From: Acidobacteriota bacterium
Lineage (GTDB): Bacteria; Acidobacteriota; Vicinamibacteria; Vicinamibacterales; CAVVIG01
Assembly (NCBI GenBank): GCA_020850715.1
Contig: JADZED010000010.1
Span: 62,001 to 126,000 of the forward strand
Length of the DNA: 64,000 nt
Direction of reading: 5' to 3'
Below are positions 21,170 to 31,170 of the stretch, one piece after another. Both the position numbers and the translations under genes were made by a program. The notes under the pieces are model-generated. The model ran no database searches. It worked only from the letters and a program-made list of their open reading frames with translations, and was not told the DNA's origin. Positions within the stretch are counted from its first letter, which is position 1. Each line of letters begins with the position of its first letter.

Positions 21170-21679
21170 GTGAAAGAAGAGATCGTGGCGTGGGTCAAGA
21201 CGCTGATCTCGGCGGCGGTCTACGCCGTGCTGATCGTGACCTTCGGATTCCAGGTGGCGCGCGTCGAGGGCCAGAGCATGGCGCCGACGCTCGAGGACCA
21301 GGATCGCCTCATCGTGAACAAGCTCGTCTATCGGATCGGCGAGCCGCGCCGCGGCGACATCGTCATGCTCTACTATCCGCTCAACCCCGAGAAGTCGTTC
21401 GTCAAACGGGTCATCGCCGAGGAAGGCGACACCGTGCGGATCGTCGGCGGCCAGGTGTACGTGAACGACATCCCGCTCAGGGACGACTATGTGCCCGCGG
21501 AATATCGGAGCCACGAGGACTGGGGTCCCCAGGTGATTCCCGAAGGCTACGACTTCGTGATGGGCGATCACCGCAACAACAGCTCCGACAGCCGGCACTG
21601 GGGCATGGTGCCGAAGAGGTACATCATCGGAAAGGTCCAGCTGCGCTGGTGGCCGATGCCGACGGCACGAATGTTCTAA
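21170..21679 (+). CDS. lepB: Signal peptidase I
   Basis: From the first canonical start (GTG at 21170) the product is 169 residues. One N-terminal membrane segment is followed by the catalytic Ser in VEGQSMAPTL (Ser36) and Lys in SFVKRVIAEEGD (Lys79). The later boxes YVNDIPLRDDYVPA and GYDFVMGDHRNNSSDSRHWG are complete. It cleaves Sec signal peptides at the outer face of the inner membrane. The same frame stays open upstream to 20978 with strong G/C third-position bias and a Pro/Ala-rich sequence. It contains no ATG, GTG or TTG after 20876, and its first codon after the regulator gene is a CTG within CTGA at 20978. The true product may therefore be about 233 residues. Confidence 0.92.
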   Translation: MKEEIVAWVKTLISAAVYAVLIVTFGFQVARVEGQSMAPTLEDQDRLIVNKLVYRIGEPRRGDIVMLYYPLNPEKSFVKRVIAEEGDTVRIVGGQVYVNDIPLRDDYVPAEYRSHEDWGPQVIPEGYDFVMGDHRNNSSDSRHWGMVPKRYIIGKVQLRWWPMPTARMF

Positions 21680-21719
21680 CATCCCGGGCCAGCGCATCGC
21701 GACACAATCGGCGGGCGGC

Positions 21720-22601
21720 TCATCCGGTTGCGCCCGGGATTTCCAAGACACGCGGCGCGCACAGATGGTAGTGCTCGAAGACCACGCCCCGCTCGGCGCC
21801 GGTGCCGCACTTGCGGACGAGTGCCGCAGCCGGCAGCGCCGCCGGATAGAGCGGCGTGTCCGGCACGCCGCCGCTGGCCGCCGACGTCGTCAGATACAAA
21901 TCCTGAATCAGCCCGGCGTCGATCAGCGCGCGCGCCACGCCGCGGCCGCCGACGGCCGAGAGGCGCCGGATGCCCAGCGCCCGCAGGCGGCGGAAGGCGC
22001 CGGCGAGATCCTCGGGCTGCTCCATCCGCACCGCCTCGATCCAGGGGCGCCGCTCGAGGGCGCGGCGCATCGCTTCGGCCCCGCTGCCCAGCGTGATGAT
22101 CACGACCGGCAGCGAGGGAACGTTGAACATGGGCCCGCGCTCGAGATCGACGCCGCGGAGCGTGGCGACAATCTGGAGCGGGTGCCGCGGAAGGCCGAGC
22201 GCCGCGCGAAGCGCCACGATCTCGGGATGCCACACCGAGAAGGCGACGCGGCCACCGCTGATGGTGCCGGCACCCGCCAGCACGCCGTCCGCCGCGACGC
22301 GCGAGAGTCCTTCGTAGATCAGGTGCCTGTCGGTGGCACCGCCGCCGAGCGCGGCCGGGTCGGCCGCGACCGTGTTGCCGTCGCGCGATTGCACGAACAC
22401 GAGGCTGGCGGCCGGCAGGTCCGCCTTCGGCGGATCGCGAACGTAGAACGCGCCGTCGAACCGCTCGCGCGTCCAGCGGCTGCCGATGGGCACCAGCGGC
22501 GGCGCCGCGCAATCGAATTCCGTCCGGTACGCCGGCAGCTCGGCCGCGATCGCCTCGCGGGTCTTGCGTTCGCCGAATCGGGCGAGCCAGTCGCCACGCA
22601 T
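21720..22601 (-). CDS. RibD C-terminal domain (dihydrofolate-reductase-like) protein
   Basis: A 293-residue protein of the RibD_C/DHFR-like fold. The recognisable segments are ASLVFVQSRDGNTVAADPAA near residue 85, VLAGAGTISGG (NADPH-binding loop), and the signature SAVGGRGVARALIDAGLIQD leading to the last strand. There is no deaminase domain, so it is the reductase half only. It may be a pyrimidine reductase for riboflavin or another NAD(P)H reductase. The first 80 residues are not part of the domain. It is last in a leftward rex-moaC-dehydrogenase series (gap 33 nt) and converges with lepB. Confidence 0.8.
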   Translation of the reverse strand: MRGDWLARFGERKTREAIAAELPAYRTEFDCAAPPLVPIGSRWTRERFDGAFYVRDPPKADLPAASLVFVQSRDGNTVAADPAALGGGATDRHLIYEGLSRVAADGVLAGAGTISGGRVAFSVWHPEIVALRAALGLPRHPLQIVATLRGVDLERGPMFNVPSLPVVIITLGSGAEAMRRALERRPWIEAVRMEQPEDLAGAFRRLRALGIRRLSAVGGRGVARALIDAGLIQDLYLTTSAASGGVPDTPLYPAALPAAALVRKCGTGAERGVVFEHYHLCAPRVLEIPGATG

Positions 22602-22634
22602 CCGTGCGCCCTCCCGTCCCCCTCGCCGCCGGGT

Positions 22635-23624
22635 CTAGTAACCCCTCTCCTTGTCGATGAGGTTCAACAGCGGCCTTCCCTCCTCGAAACGCCGCAAGTT
22701 CTCCGCGAACAGCGCTGCGAGCGGCGTCCAGTAGTCCTCCATCGCACCCGAGGTGTGGGGGGTGACGATCACGTTCGGCAGGTCCCAGTACGGGCTGTCG
22801 GCGTCGAGCGGCTCGTGGCTGAAGACGTCGAGCGCCGCGCCGCCGATCCGGCCCCGGCGCAGCCCCTCGGCGACCGCCTCGTCGACGATCAGACGCCCGC
22901 GGCCCACGTTGATCAGGAACGCGCCCGGCTTCATCTGCGCGACTTCGCGCGCGCCGATCAGCCCGCGCGTATCGCGCGTCGACGGCGCGGCCAGCAGCAC
23001 GACGTCGCTCCTGGCGAGCAGATCGGGCAGCGCCTCGGGCGGCAGCACCTCCTCGACGCCCGGCGGCGCGGGGCGCGTCGCGTGCTTCCGGATGGCGGTG
23101 ACCTGCATGCCAAGCGCGGCTGCGAGCGGCGCCACTTCTCGGCCGATCGCGCCGAGGCCGACGATGCCCAGGCGCGCGCCCAGCAGCGACCGGACGATGT
23201 TGGCGCCGCTGCCTTCGAGCTGGTCCTGCACCCACTCGCGGCGGACCTGGGCGCGGATGGCCGTGTGGAGATGCCGCGCGAGCGCGATCGTGACGCCGAT
23301 CACGTGCTCGGCGATGGCGCGCGCGCGGATGCCCCGCGCATTGGTCAGGATCACCGGACTCGCCAGCATTTCGGGATACAACAGGCTGCCGACGCCGGCT
23401 GCCGGCGCCTGGATCCAGCGCAGCCGCGCCAGCGACGGGAAGATGTCGCGGTCCACATGGGCGGTGAACGCGACGTCGGCCTCCGGCAGGCGGCGCCTGA
23501 TCTCGGCGCGATCCCAGGCTTCGAGCAGGGCGTGCTGCGGGAACATCTGCCGCAGGTGCGCGGCGACGTGGCGCGGGAGCACCCACGCCAGGGTGTCGCT
23601 CACGACCCCGATGAGCACATTCAT
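22635..23624 (-). CDS. D-2-hydroxyacid dehydrogenase (NAD-dependent)
   Basis: A 329-residue protein with the D-isomer-specific dehydrogenase layout. A catalytic-domain N-terminus is followed by the nucleotide-binding motif LGIVGLGAIGREVAPLA. Active-site Arg is in FLINVGRGRLIVDE, Glu in DVFSHEPLDADSPYW, and His in VIVTPHTSGA. The start at MNVLIGVVSDT is chosen because the longer frame upstream is Pro/His-rich and not family-like. Substrates of this family include glyoxylate, hydroxypyruvate and phosphoglycerate. The genes around it (rex, moaC, RibD-like) hint at redox-linked metabolism but do not define the substrate. Confidence 0.88.
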   Translation of the reverse strand: MNVLIGVVSDTLAWVLPRHVAAHLRQMFPQHALLEAWDRAEIRRRLPEADVAFTAHVDRDIFPSLARLRWIQAPAAGVGSLLYPEMLASPVILTNARGIRARAIAEHVIGVTIALARHLHTAIRAQVRREWVQDQLEGSGANIVRSLLGARLGIVGLGAIGREVAPLAAALGMQVTAIRKHATRPAPPGVEEVLPPEALPDLLARSDVVLLAAPSTRDTRGLIGAREVAQMKPGAFLINVGRGRLIVDEAVAEGLRRGRIGGAALDVFSHEPLDADSPYWDLPNVIVTPHTSGAMEDYWTPLAALFAENLRRFEEGRPLLNLIDKERGY

Positions 23625-23712
23625 GAGATGGCCGGGCGGCGGAATCGCAGGAGGACGGTGCGCCCCTCCGGCCATCCGTCCTGCAATCCGCCAGCCCGGC
23701 GAGCCTCCTGCG

Positions 23713-24222
23713 TCATCGTCTCCGAAAGGTGCCGCTGGCGCCGCCCCGCTTGAACTCGAGACGGATGCCGCCGATCACCATCGTCTTGTCCACCGCCTTG
23801 ACCATGTCGTAGACCGTCAGCGCCGCGACGGCGACGGCGGTCAGCGCCTCCATCTCGACCCCGGTCTGCGCGCTCGTCCGCACCCGGGCCTCGATCGTGT
23901 ATCCATCGGCGGCCGGGGTGAGCTTGACCTGCACCGAGGTGAGCGGCAGGGGATGGCAGAGCGGAATCAGCGCGGCGGTCTGCTTGGCGGCCATGATGCC
24001 GGCAAGCCTCGCCGCCTGCAGCGGGTCGCCCTTCTTGTTGGCGCCGCTCCGCACGATCGCCAGCGCGGCCTTCGACATGGCGATCGAGCCCCGCGCGATC
24101 GCCTCGCGGTCGGTCACCGGCTTGGCGCCGACGTCGACCATCGTGAGGCGGCCCCGCCGATCGGCATGCGTCAGGCGGAGCCGCTTCCCTGCCACTCGCG
24201 CCCTTCCCGCCCCTCCCGCCAT
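23713..24222 (-). CDS. moaC: Cyclic pyranopterin monophosphate synthase
   Basis: A 169-residue MoaC. It begins with the conserved [20 protein letters not shown] and continues with [18 protein letters not shown] and [20 protein letters not shown], then [20 protein letters not shown]. It makes cPMP from the MoaA product in molybdenum cofactor synthesis. The ATG at 24222 ([20 protein letters not shown]) is slightly long at the N-terminus; a later start would be possible. No other mo gene is in the window. It is 37 nt downstream of rex, which suggests redox-responsive co-transcription. Confidence 0.93.
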   Translation of the reverse strand: MAGGAGRARVAGKRLRLTHADRRGRLTMVDVGAKPVTDREAIARGSIAMSKAALAIVRSGANKKGDPLQAARLAGIMAAKQTAALIPLCHPLPLTSVQVKLTPAADGYTIEARVRTSAQTGVEMEALTAVAVAALTVYDMVKAVDKTMVIGGIRLEFKRGGASGTFRRR

Positions 24223-24259
24223 GACCGGCTCTTCCGATCTTCTCGCCCCCCGTGCGCGT

Positions 24260-24937
24260 CTAGACGCCATCGACGTCTCCGCGGGCCAGATAGAAGGAGA
24301 GGCTCTCGAGCGAGACCGTGAGGTCCACGCTCTTCAGCTTCACGCCGGGCGGGATCTCGAGGGTGCCCGGCGAGAAATTGAGGACGGCCTTGATGCCGGA
24401 GGCGACCACCAGATCGAGGACGTGCTGGGCCGACTCGGCGGGCACGGCAATGACGGCGATGCTGATGCCTTCGCGCCGCGCGACCTTGCGGAGATCGTGG
24501 ATGTCGTGAATTGGCACGCCGCCGCGCGACTGCTGCCCCACCTTCTCGCGCAGGTTGTCGAAGAGCGCGGCGATCGCGAAACCCTCCTGGCGGAACCCCG
24601 GATAGTCGGCCAGCGCGAGTCCGAGGTTGCCGGCCCCCATGATCGCCACGCGCAGCCGGCGGTCGAGGCCGAGAATCTGCCGCAGGTGCCGCGTGAGATC
24701 GCGCACGTAGTAGCCGACGCCGCGGACGCCGAACTCGCCGAAGTAGGCAAGGTCCTTGCGGATCTGCGCCGCGTTCAGGTGGAACTGATCGGCGAGCGCC
24801 TGCGACGACACCGTCCGGGTGCCGGCCGCGTCGAGCAGGTTGAGGCAGCGCAGGTAGACCGAGAGGCGGTTGGTGGTGAGCTCGGAGACCTGGTCGAGGC
24901 TGTGCCGGGTCCGGGCGGCTTTGTTCGACGTTTTCAC
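24260..24937 (-). CDS. rex: Redox-sensing transcriptional repressor Rex
   Basis: Rex senses the NADH/NAD+ ratio and releases DNA when NADH rises. The N-terminal winged helix is [13 protein letters not shown] followed by [20 protein letters not shown] and [14 protein letters not shown]. The Rossmann NADH site is [19 protein letters not shown]. The C-terminal swap helix ends [11 protein letters not shown]. The start is uncertain: GTG at 24937 (225 residues, used here) lies 11 nt after a TACAAT; an ATG at 24967 would add ten residues but includes that box. The GTG sits inside TTGTGAAAAC, which resembles one half of a Rex operator, hinting at autoregulation. It is divergent from the OPT transporter. 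Confidence 0.93.
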   Translation of the reverse strand: MKTSNKAARTRHSLDQVSELTTNRLSVYLRCLNLLDAAGTRTVSSQALADQFHLNAAQIRKDLAYFGEFGVRGVGYYVRDLTRHLRQILGLDRRLRVAIMGAGNLGLALADYPGFRQEGFAIAALFDNLREKVGQQSRGGVPIHDIHDLRKVARREGISIAVIAVPAESAQHVLDLVVASGIKAVLNFSPGTLEIPPGVKLKSVDLTVSLESLSFYLARGDVDGV

Positions 24938-24969
24938 AAGCGCTGCGGATTGTAGCAAAAAGCCCATGC

Positions 24970-24975
24970 TAATAT
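24970..24975 (+). promoter_or_regulatory. Putative extended -10 box (TGCTAATAT) of the OPT transporter operon
   Basis: TAATAT preceded by TGC (extended -10), 8 nt before the ATG at 24984. This again predicts a leaderless or near-leaderless transcript. It lies in the rex/OPT divergent region. Confidence 0.45.
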
Positions 24976-24983
24976 CCGGCGAT

Positions 24984-26912
24984 ATGGCCCTTGCCGCGCC
25001 GTCGTCCGGATTCAAGTCGTACGTCCCGGCAGGCCAGTCGCCGGCCGAGTTCACGGTCAAGGCCATCGTCCTCGGCGCGCTCTTCGGCCTGATCTTCGGC
25101 GCCTCGACGGTCTACCTCGGCCTGCGTGCGGGTCTGACCGTCAGCGCGTCGATCCCGATCGCGGTGCTCGCCATCTCCGTGCTCAAGCGGCTCGGCGGCT
25201 CCACGATCCTCGAGAACAACATCGTCCAGACCATCGGCTCGGCGGGCGAATCGGTGGCCGGCGGCGTCGTCTTCACCATCCCGGCGCTGATCTTCCTCAC
25301 GCCGTACGGTCCCGCCTACTTCAACTACTTTCAGATCACGGTGCTCGCGCTGGCGGGCGGCATCCTCGGGGTGCTGATGATGGTGCCGCTGCGGCGCGCC
25401 CTGATCGTCAAGGAGCACGGCGTGCTGCCCTACCCGGAGGGAGCCGCCTGCGCCGACGTCCTCATCGCCGGCGAGCGCGGCGGCGCGCGCGCGGCCACCG
25501 TATTCCAGGGGCTCGGCATCGGCGCGCTCTGGAAGTCGCTGTCGTGGATCGTGCAGATCTTCCGGACCGCGGTCGGCTACAGCATGGCGCGGACCGGCTT
25601 CTTCCCGAATGCCACGCTCGACGTCGACATTTCGCCCGAGTACATGGGCGTCGGCTACGTCATCGGACCCCGCATCGCGGGCGTGATGTTCGCCGGCGGG
25701 GTCCTGAGCTGGATGGTGCTGCTGCCGCTGCTGTCCATCCTGGGCAATTACATGACCGAGCCGTTTCCGCCGATCCCGGCCAGCGGTCTGCGGATCGACC
25801 AGATGAGCGCCGCGCAGCTCTGGAGCGCCTACATCCGCTACACGGGCGCCGGCGCGGTGCTGGCCGCCGGCCTCATCACGCTGGCACGCACGATTCCGAC
25901 CATCGTCGCGTCGTTCCGGGAGAGCGTGAAGGATTTCGGCGCAGGCCGCGGCGCGGCGACGATGCGCACCGAACGCGACATCCCGCTCGTGGCGGTGGTC
26001 GCCGGTTCCGCGCTCCTCGCGATCGTTCTCGCGCTCGCGCCCGGTCTGCCGACGCAGGGCAACTTCCTGGCGTCGCTGCTCATCATCGTCTTCGGCTTCT
26101 TCTTCGTGACCGTCTCGTCGCGCATCACCGGCCTGATCGGCTCTTCGTCGAACCCGATCTCGGGCATGACCATCGCCACGCTCATCCTCACCTGCTCGCT
26201 GTTTGTCGCGCTCGGCATGGTCGGCGACGTCTATTCGCCGATCGCGATCTGCGTCGGCGCGATCGTGTGCATTGCGGCGGCCAACGCGGGCGCCACCTCG
26301 CAGGATCTCAAGACCGGCTACATTGTCGGCGCGACGCCGGTGTATCAGCAGACCGGCCTCATCATCGGCGTCCTCGCCTCCTCGCTCGTCATCGGCCTGA
26401 CGACGCTGTACCTGCACAGGGTGATGGGCATCGGCTCGGCATCGCTGCCGGCGCCCCAGGCGACGCTCATGGCGACGATCATCAAGGGCCTCCTGAGCCA
26501 GAACCTGCCCTGGGGGCTCGTCCTCGTCGGCATCTTCATCTCGGTGACGCTCGAGCTGTGCGGCATCCATTCGCTGTCGTTCGCGGTCGGATCGTATCTG
26601 CCGATCGCCACGACGGCGCCGATCTTCGTCGGCGGCCTGGTGCGCGCCTATGTCGAGAAACGCACCGGCACGGCCGAGGAGTCCGAGGTCGGGGCCGGCA
26701 CGCTCTTCAGTTCCGGCCTGATCGCCGGCGGTTCGCTGGCCGGCATCCTCTATGCCGTGCTGTTCGGCCGCAATCTCATCCCCGAGGCGGATGCGGTGAC
26801 CGGCCTGATTCCCGCGATACACGAAGGACCCGCCGGCATGATCGCCGGGGGGCTGCTGTTCGCTGCGCTCGCGGTCATCCTGGGTCGCGTCGCGCAGAGG
26901 AAGATCATGTAA
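24984..26912 (+). CDS. OPT family oligopeptide transporter
   Basis: A 642-residue, very hydrophobic protein with about 14-16 membrane segments. The sequence FTVKAIVLGALFGLIFGAST followed by VYLGLRAGLTVSASIPIAVL and LENNIVQTIGSAGES is diagnostic of the OPT family. The later GGLVRAYVEKRTG and HEGPAGMIAGGLLFAALAV agree. OPT proteins take up oligopeptides or metal chelates by proton coupling across the inner membrane. The start MALAAPSSGFKSYVPAGQSP fits the promoter 8 nt upstream; the open frame before it overlaps rex. The next gene begins with GTG with no intervening base after the TAA. Confidence 0.93.
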   Translation: MALAAPSSGFKSYVPAGQSPAEFTVKAIVLGALFGLIFGASTVYLGLRAGLTVSASIPIAVLAISVLKRLGGSTILENNIVQTIGSAGESVAGGVVFTIPALIFLTPYGPAYFNYFQITVLALAGGILGVLMMVPLRRALIVKEHGVLPYPEGAACADVLIAGERGGARAATVFQGLGIGALWKSLSWIVQIFRTAVGYSMARTGFFPNATLDVDISPEYMGVGYVIGPRIAGVMFAGGVLSWMVLLPLLSILGNYMTEPFPPIPASGLRIDQMSAAQLWSAYIRYTGAGAVLAAGLITLARTIPTIVASFRESVKDFGAGRGAATMRTERDIPLVAVVAGSALLAIVLALAPGLPTQGNFLASLLIIVFGFFFVTVSSRITGLIGSSSNPISGMTIATLILTCSLFVALGMVGDVYSPIAICVGAIVCIAAANAGATSQDLKTGYIVGATPVYQQTGLIIGVLASSLVIGLTTLYLHRVMGIGSASLPAPQATLMATIIKGLLSQNLPWGLVLVGIFISVTLELCGIHSLSFAVGSYLPIATTAPIFVGGLVRAYVEKRTGTAEESEVGAGTLFSSGLIAGGSLAGILYAVLFGRNLIPEADAVTGLIPAIHEGPAGMIAGGLLFAALAVILGRVAQRKIM

Positions 26913-28046
26913 GTGCCCGGACGTCTCGCCCTGGTCGCGCTGGCGATTGCCGGTACCGTGTCGGCGCAGGCGCCCGTGCGCCGCGCCACCAATCTCGCCG
27001 CGGTGCGCGCCTACCCCGGCTTCTATCATGCCCGCCCGATCCTCGTCGTCGGCCAGGTCGCCCGGCTCGGCGGCGACCTGCGCATCAGCGACGACGAGGG
27101 AGCCATTCGCGTCATCTTCGACGGGATCGCGCCGGAAGGGCTCGACGAGGTGCGCGGAGAGCTCTGGGATCTCGGCCACATGAATCCCGACGATTCGCGC
27201 CTGCGCGCCTACGATCTGCAGGCGGTCTTCGGGATCGATCCGGCCGGGCCGTGGCCACGGCCCGGCCAGGTGCTCGCCATCCTCGCGGCGGAGATCTCGC
27301 CGGCGCCGACGCCGCCTGCGGCGACGATCCGCTCGATCGTCCTGAACCCCGCGCGCTACGCCGGCCAGCAGGTGACGATCGCCGGCCAGTTCAGCGGCCG
27401 CAATCTGCTGGGGGAGCTGCCCGACGCGCCCGGCCGCAGCCGCTGGGACTTCGTGCTGCGATCGGCAGACGCCGCGATCTGGGTGACCGGCATCCGGCCG
27501 CGCGGCAAGGACGAGGGTGAGGAGTTCGAACTGAGCGTCGACGCGCGAATCGACACGGCGCGATGGCTCCAGGTGAGCGGCATCGTGCAGCAGTCGCGCG
27601 GCCTGCTGTGGATCGACGCCGCGCAGGGCGCGCTGGCAGCGGCGGCGCCCACAGACGATGCCGGCCCGGACGAACCGGAGATCCGCGTCCCCGCCGCTCC
27701 TCCGCCGGAGGTGATGTTCAGCGCGCCGATCGAGGGCGAAACGGACGTCTCGATGGGCGCCAACGTCCGGATCCAGTTCACGCGCGATCTCGATCCAGAC
27801 ACGCTGCAGGGCCGCGTGCGCGTGCGCTATCTCGAGGTCGAATCGGCCGAGCGGGGCGAGCCGGCGACGCCGGCCGTCGCGTTCACCTCCGAGTACTCCG
27901 CGGCCGGTCGCGTGCTGACGCTCACCTTCGCGACGCGGCTCGAACGCTTTCGAACGGTGAAGGTCGAGCTCCTGGAGGGCATCGCCGGCGCCGACGGGCA
28001 GCGCCTGCAACCATGGACGCTCACGTTCGCCGTCGGCGGTTCGTGA
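26913..28046 (+). CDS. Secreted protein with C-terminal SbsA Ig-like domain
   Basis: A 377-residue protein from a GTG placed directly after the OPT stop codon. It has a signal peptide ([17 protein letters not shown]). Two related beta-rich segments follow ([20 protein letters not shown] near residue 45 and [16 protein letters not shown] near 155), probably OB-like repeats. A C-terminal Ig-like domain of the SbsA/Big_5 type begins near residue 267 ([20 protein letters not shown] and [10 protein letters not shown]). No enzyme motif is present. Translational coupling to the OPT transporter and the downstream ABC exporter suggests a periplasmic accessory, but its role is unknown. Confidence 0.75.
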   Translation: MPGRLALVALAIAGTVSAQAPVRRATNLAAVRAYPGFYHARPILVVGQVARLGGDLRISDDEGAIRVIFDGIAPEGLDEVRGELWDLGHMNPDDSRLRAYDLQAVFGIDPAGPWPRPGQVLAILAAEISPAPTPPAATIRSIVLNPARYAGQQVTIAGQFSGRNLLGELPDAPGRSRWDFVLRSADAAIWVTGIRPRGKDEGEEFELSVDARIDTARWLQVSGIVQQSRGLLWIDAAQGALAAAAPTDDAGPDEPEIRVPAAPPPEVMFSAPIEGETDVSMGANVRIQFTRDLDPDTLQGRVRVRYLEVESAERGEPATPAVAFTSEYSAAGRVLTLTFATRLERFRTVKVELLEGIAGADGQRLQPWTLTFAVGGS

Positions 28047-28068
28047 CGCGCCGACACACGAGCCCGCC

Positions 28069-28788
28069 GTGAGCGCCGCCGGACACCCGCCCATCTTCGA
28101 CGTTCGCGATGTCGCGAAGGTCTACCGGATGGGAGAGGTCGAGATACACGCGCTCCGCCAGGTTACCCTTGCGCTCCACGAGGGGCACTTCGTCGTCCTG
28201 CTCGGGCCGTCGGGCTCGGGCAAGTCCACGCTGCTGAACATCCTGGGCGGCCTCGACCATCCGACGAGCGGTCAGGTGTTCTACCGCACCATCGAGCTGA
28301 CGCGGGCCGGCGACGCGGCGCTCACCGAGTACCGGCGCCGCCATGTCGGCTTCGTCTTCCAGTTCTACAACCTGATTCCGAGTCTCACGGCGCGGGAGAA
28401 CGTCTCGCTCGTGACCGAGATCTCCGAGCAGCCGATGGCCCCGGACGAGGCGCTCGGGCTGGTCGAGCTCGACGCGCGGCGCGATCACTTTCCGTCGCAG
28501 ATGTCGGGCGGCGAACAGCAGCGCGTCGCCATCGCGCGCGCGATCGCGAAGCGGCCCTCCGTGCTGCTCTGCGACGAGCCGACCGGAGCGCTCGACATCT
28601 CGACCGGCGTCGTGGTGCTGGAGGCGCTGGCACGCGTCAACCGCGATCTGGGCACCACGACCGTGGTGATCACGCACAACGCGGCGATCGCCGATATGGC
28701 CGATCGCGTCGTCCGGCTGGCCGATGGCTGCGTGGTGGCCATCGAGGAGCGCACGCAGAAGCGCGCGCCACGCGAGCTGTCATGGTGA
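28069..28788 (+). CDS. ABC transporter ATP-binding protein (MacB/LolD-type)
   Basis: A 239-residue ATPase. Walker A is GPSGSGKST (residues 46-54), the Q-loop follows in [12 protein letters not shown], the signature is [12 protein letters not shown], and Walker B is [12 protein letters not shown] followed by an H-loop in [24 protein letters not shown] is typical of LolD/MacB ATPases that partner FtsX-type permeases. GTG start. Its stop overlaps the permease ATG by 7 bases. Together with the permease and the membrane fusion protein downstream it forms a tripartite-style exporter or lipoprotein-release system. Confidence 0.94.
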   Translation: MSAAGHPPIFDVRDVAKVYRMGEVEIHALRQVTLALHEGHFVVLLGPSGSGKSTLLNILGGLDHPTSGQVFYRTIELTRAGDAALTEYRRRHVGFVFQFYNLIPSLTARENVSLVTEISEQPMAPDEALGLVELDARRDHFPSQMSGGEQQRVAIARAIAKRPSVLLCDEPTGALDISTGVVVLEALARVNRDLGTTTVVITHNAAIADMADRVVRLADGCVVAIEERTQKRAPRELSW

Positions 28789-31163
28789 GGCCGATGCGGC
28801 TCTCCTCCCTGAACCGGAAGCTGCTGCGCGACCTGCTCGAGATGAAGGGCCAGGCGCTGGCCATCGCTCTGGTCGTTGCCGCCGGCGTGGCGATGTACGT
28901 CATGTACGGGTCGACATTCGAGTCGCTCCAGCGCACGCGCGCGGCGTATTACCAGCGGCAGCGGTTCGCCGACGTGTTCGCCTCCCTCACCCGCGCCCCG
29001 TCGCGGCTGGCGCCGGAGATCGCCGCGATTCCCGGCGTGTCGGCGGCCGCGACCCGCGTGGTGGCGGCCGTCACGCTCGACGTTCCCGGACTGGACGAAC
29101 CGGCGAGCGGCCTCATCACGTCGATCGAAGCCAGCCGGCGGCCGGCGATCGACGACCTCTTCGTGCGGAGCGGCCGCTGGATCGATGGCGGCCGCCCCGA
29201 TGAAGTGCTCGCCAGCGAAGCGTTCGTCGCCGCCAATCGCCTGCGCCTCGGCGGCCGCATCGGTGCGGTCATCAACGGCCGCCTGCGCCAGCTCACAATC
29301 GTCGGCATCGCGCTGTCGCCCGAGCACGTCTACGGCATTCGCCCTGGGGAGATCGTGCCCGACGATCGGCGCTTCGGAGTCTTCTGGATGGAGCGGCAGG
29401 CGCTGGCTGCCGCGTTCGACATGGAGGGCGCCTTCAATGACGTCGCGCTCACGCTGTCGCCCGGAGCCTCGGCCGACGCGGTCATTGCACGGCTGGATCG
29501 GCTCCTGGCGCGCTACGGCGGACGTGGCGCCATCCCGCGTGCGCTCCAGCTTTCGCATTGGACGGTCGAGAACGAGCTCACGCAGCTACAGGCGTTCGGG
29601 TTCGTGCTGCCGCTGATCTTCCTCGGCGTGGCGGCATTCATCCTCAATGTGGCGCTGGCCCGCGCGCTGGCGCTGCAGCGGCCCCAGATCGCGGCCCTCA
29701 AAGCGCTCGGTTACGGCAACCGTGCCCTCGCGTGGCACTACCTGAAGTGGGCGCAGCTGGTCGCGGGGCTCGGCGTCGTCGCCGGGGCCGCCGCCGGCGC
29801 CGTCCTGGGCCGGCTGATCATCCGCGTGTACAACCAGTTCTTCCATTTCCCTGAACTGCTCTACGCGCTCTCCCCAGGCGTCGTCGCCGGCTCCGCCGCG
29901 ATGGCAGCCGTCGCCGCCGCGGCAGGCGCGTTCTCAGCCGTGCGGCGCGCCGTCCGCATTCCGCCTGCCGAAGCCATGCGCCCCGAGCCGCCCGCGCGAT
30001 ACCGGCCGAGCATCGTCGAGCGCAGCCCGATCGGCTCGCGCCTCGGCACCGCCGGGCGGATGGTGATCCGCAATCTCGAACGGCACCCGTTCAGGGCCGG
30101 CGCGTCGGTCGTCGGCATCGCCTTCGCCGGTGCGATTCTCTTGGTGGGCTTCGTCTTCATCGACGCCATGGACAGCCTGATCACGACGCAGTTCTCCGTC
30201 GCCGAGCGGCAGGACGTGACCGTGTCGTTCGCCGAACCGCGCTCGGCCGCCGCACGTGACGCGCTCGCGCGGCTGCCCGGCGTCATAGCGGTCGAGCCGG
30301 CACGTGCGGTCCCGGCCCGCATCCGTGCGGGTCACCGGCACCGTAATCTCGCCATCACCGGCGTGCTTCCCGGGGCGAGGCTGCGCCGCGTGGTCGACAG
30401 CCGCGGGCGCGTCGTCGACGTTCCGCCGTCCGGACTCGTCCTGTCGCATCTGCTCGCCGAGGTCCTGAAGGTGTCGGCCGGCGACGTCGTCGAGGTCGAT
30501 CTGCTGGAAGGACGGCGCGGCAGCTACCGCCTGCCGGTGGCCGGCCTCGTCGACGACGTGCTCGGCCTGTCGGCCTACATGAGCATGCCGGCGCTGCACG
30601 AACTCCTGCACGAAGGCAGCGTGCTGTCCGGTGCGGCGCTGCTGATCGACCCGCAGCAGGCGGCGCCGCTGTCGCGCCGGTTGAAGCGGCTCCCGGTGGT
30701 TGCGGGCGCCGGCTTCAAGAGCGCCGTGCTCCGCAACTTCCGGGACGTGCTCGCGGCGAACATGAACCTGTCGATCTCGCTCAACGTGATCTTCGCAGGC
30801 ATCATCGCCTTCGGCGTCGTCTACAACGCGGCGCGGGTGTCGCTCTCGGAGCGGAGCCGGGAGCTCGCCAGCCTCCGGGTCCTCGGCTTCTCGCGCGCCG
30901 AGGTCTCGCTGATCCTTCTGGGCGAGCTTGCCCTGCTCTCGCTGGCGGCGCTGCCGGCCGGAGGGCTGCTGGGCTACGGGATGGCAGCCGCCATCGTGCG
31001 GTCGCTCGACAGCGAGGTCTATCGCTTTCCGCTCGTCGTCTCGCGCGCGGCGTTCGCGTGGTCGTTCCTCTCGGTGATCGCGGCGGCGCTGCTCTCCGGC
31101 CTGATCGTGCGACAGCGGCTGGACCGGCTGGACCTGGTCGCGGTGCTGAAGATTCGGGAGTGA
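28782..31163 (+). CDS. FtsX-like ABC transporter permease (two FtsX domains)
   Basis: A 793-residue permease. One N-terminal membrane helix ([20 protein letters not shown]) is followed by a periplasmic MacB_PCD-like domain. The first FtsX domain lies around residues 265-390 ([20 protein letters not shown] then [19 protein letters not shown]). A second helix near 440 and a second periplasmic domain precede another FtsX domain ([20 protein letters not shown]). The double-FtsX arrangement is that of large ABC3-type permeases working with MacB-like ATPases. The ATG overlaps the ATPase stop. The substrate may be a lipid, peptide or drug-like compound; it is not deducible. Confidence 0.9.
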   Translation: MVRPMRLSSLNRKLLRDLLEMKGQALAIALVVAAGVAMYVMYGSTFESLQRTRAAYYQRQRFADVFASLTRAPSRLAPEIAAIPGVSAAATRVVAAVTLDVPGLDEPASGLITSIEASRRPAIDDLFVRSGRWIDGGRPDEVLASEAFVAANRLRLGGRIGAVINGRLRQLTIVGIALSPEHVYGIRPGEIVPDDRRFGVFWMERQALAAAFDMEGAFNDVALTLSPGASADAVIARLDRLLARYGGRGAIPRALQLSHWTVENELTQLQAFGFVLPLIFLGVAAFILNVALARALALQRPQIAALKALGYGNRALAWHYLKWAQLVAGLGVVAGAAAGAVLGRLIIRVYNQFFHFPELLYALSPGVVAGSAAMAAVAAAAGAFSAVRRAVRIPPAEAMRPEPPARYRPSIVERSPIGSRLGTAGRMVIRNLERHPFRAGASVVGIAFAGAILLVGFVFIDAMDSLITTQFSVAERQDVTVSFAEPRSAAARDALARLPGVIAVEPARAVPARIRAGHRHRNLAITGVLPGARLRRVVDSRGRVVDVPPSGLVLSHLLAEVLKVSAGDVVEVDLLEGRRGSYRLPVAGLVDDVLGLSAYMSMPALHELLHEGSVLSGAALLIDPQQAAPLSRRLKRLPVVAGAGFKSAVLRNFRDVLAANMNLSISLNVIFAGIIAFGVVYNAARVSLSERSRELASLRVLGFSRAEVSLILLGELALLSLAALPAGGLLGYGMAAAIVRSLDSEVYRFPLVVSRAAFAWSFLSVIAAALLSGLIVRQRLDRLDLVAVLKIRE

Positions 31164-31170
31164 TCGTGCC

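Noticed and set aside
24969-28094. 1041-codon minus-strand frame across the OPT and Ig-like genes
   Set aside because: His/Asp/Arg-rich repetitive shadow; both plus-strand genes have clear family patterns.
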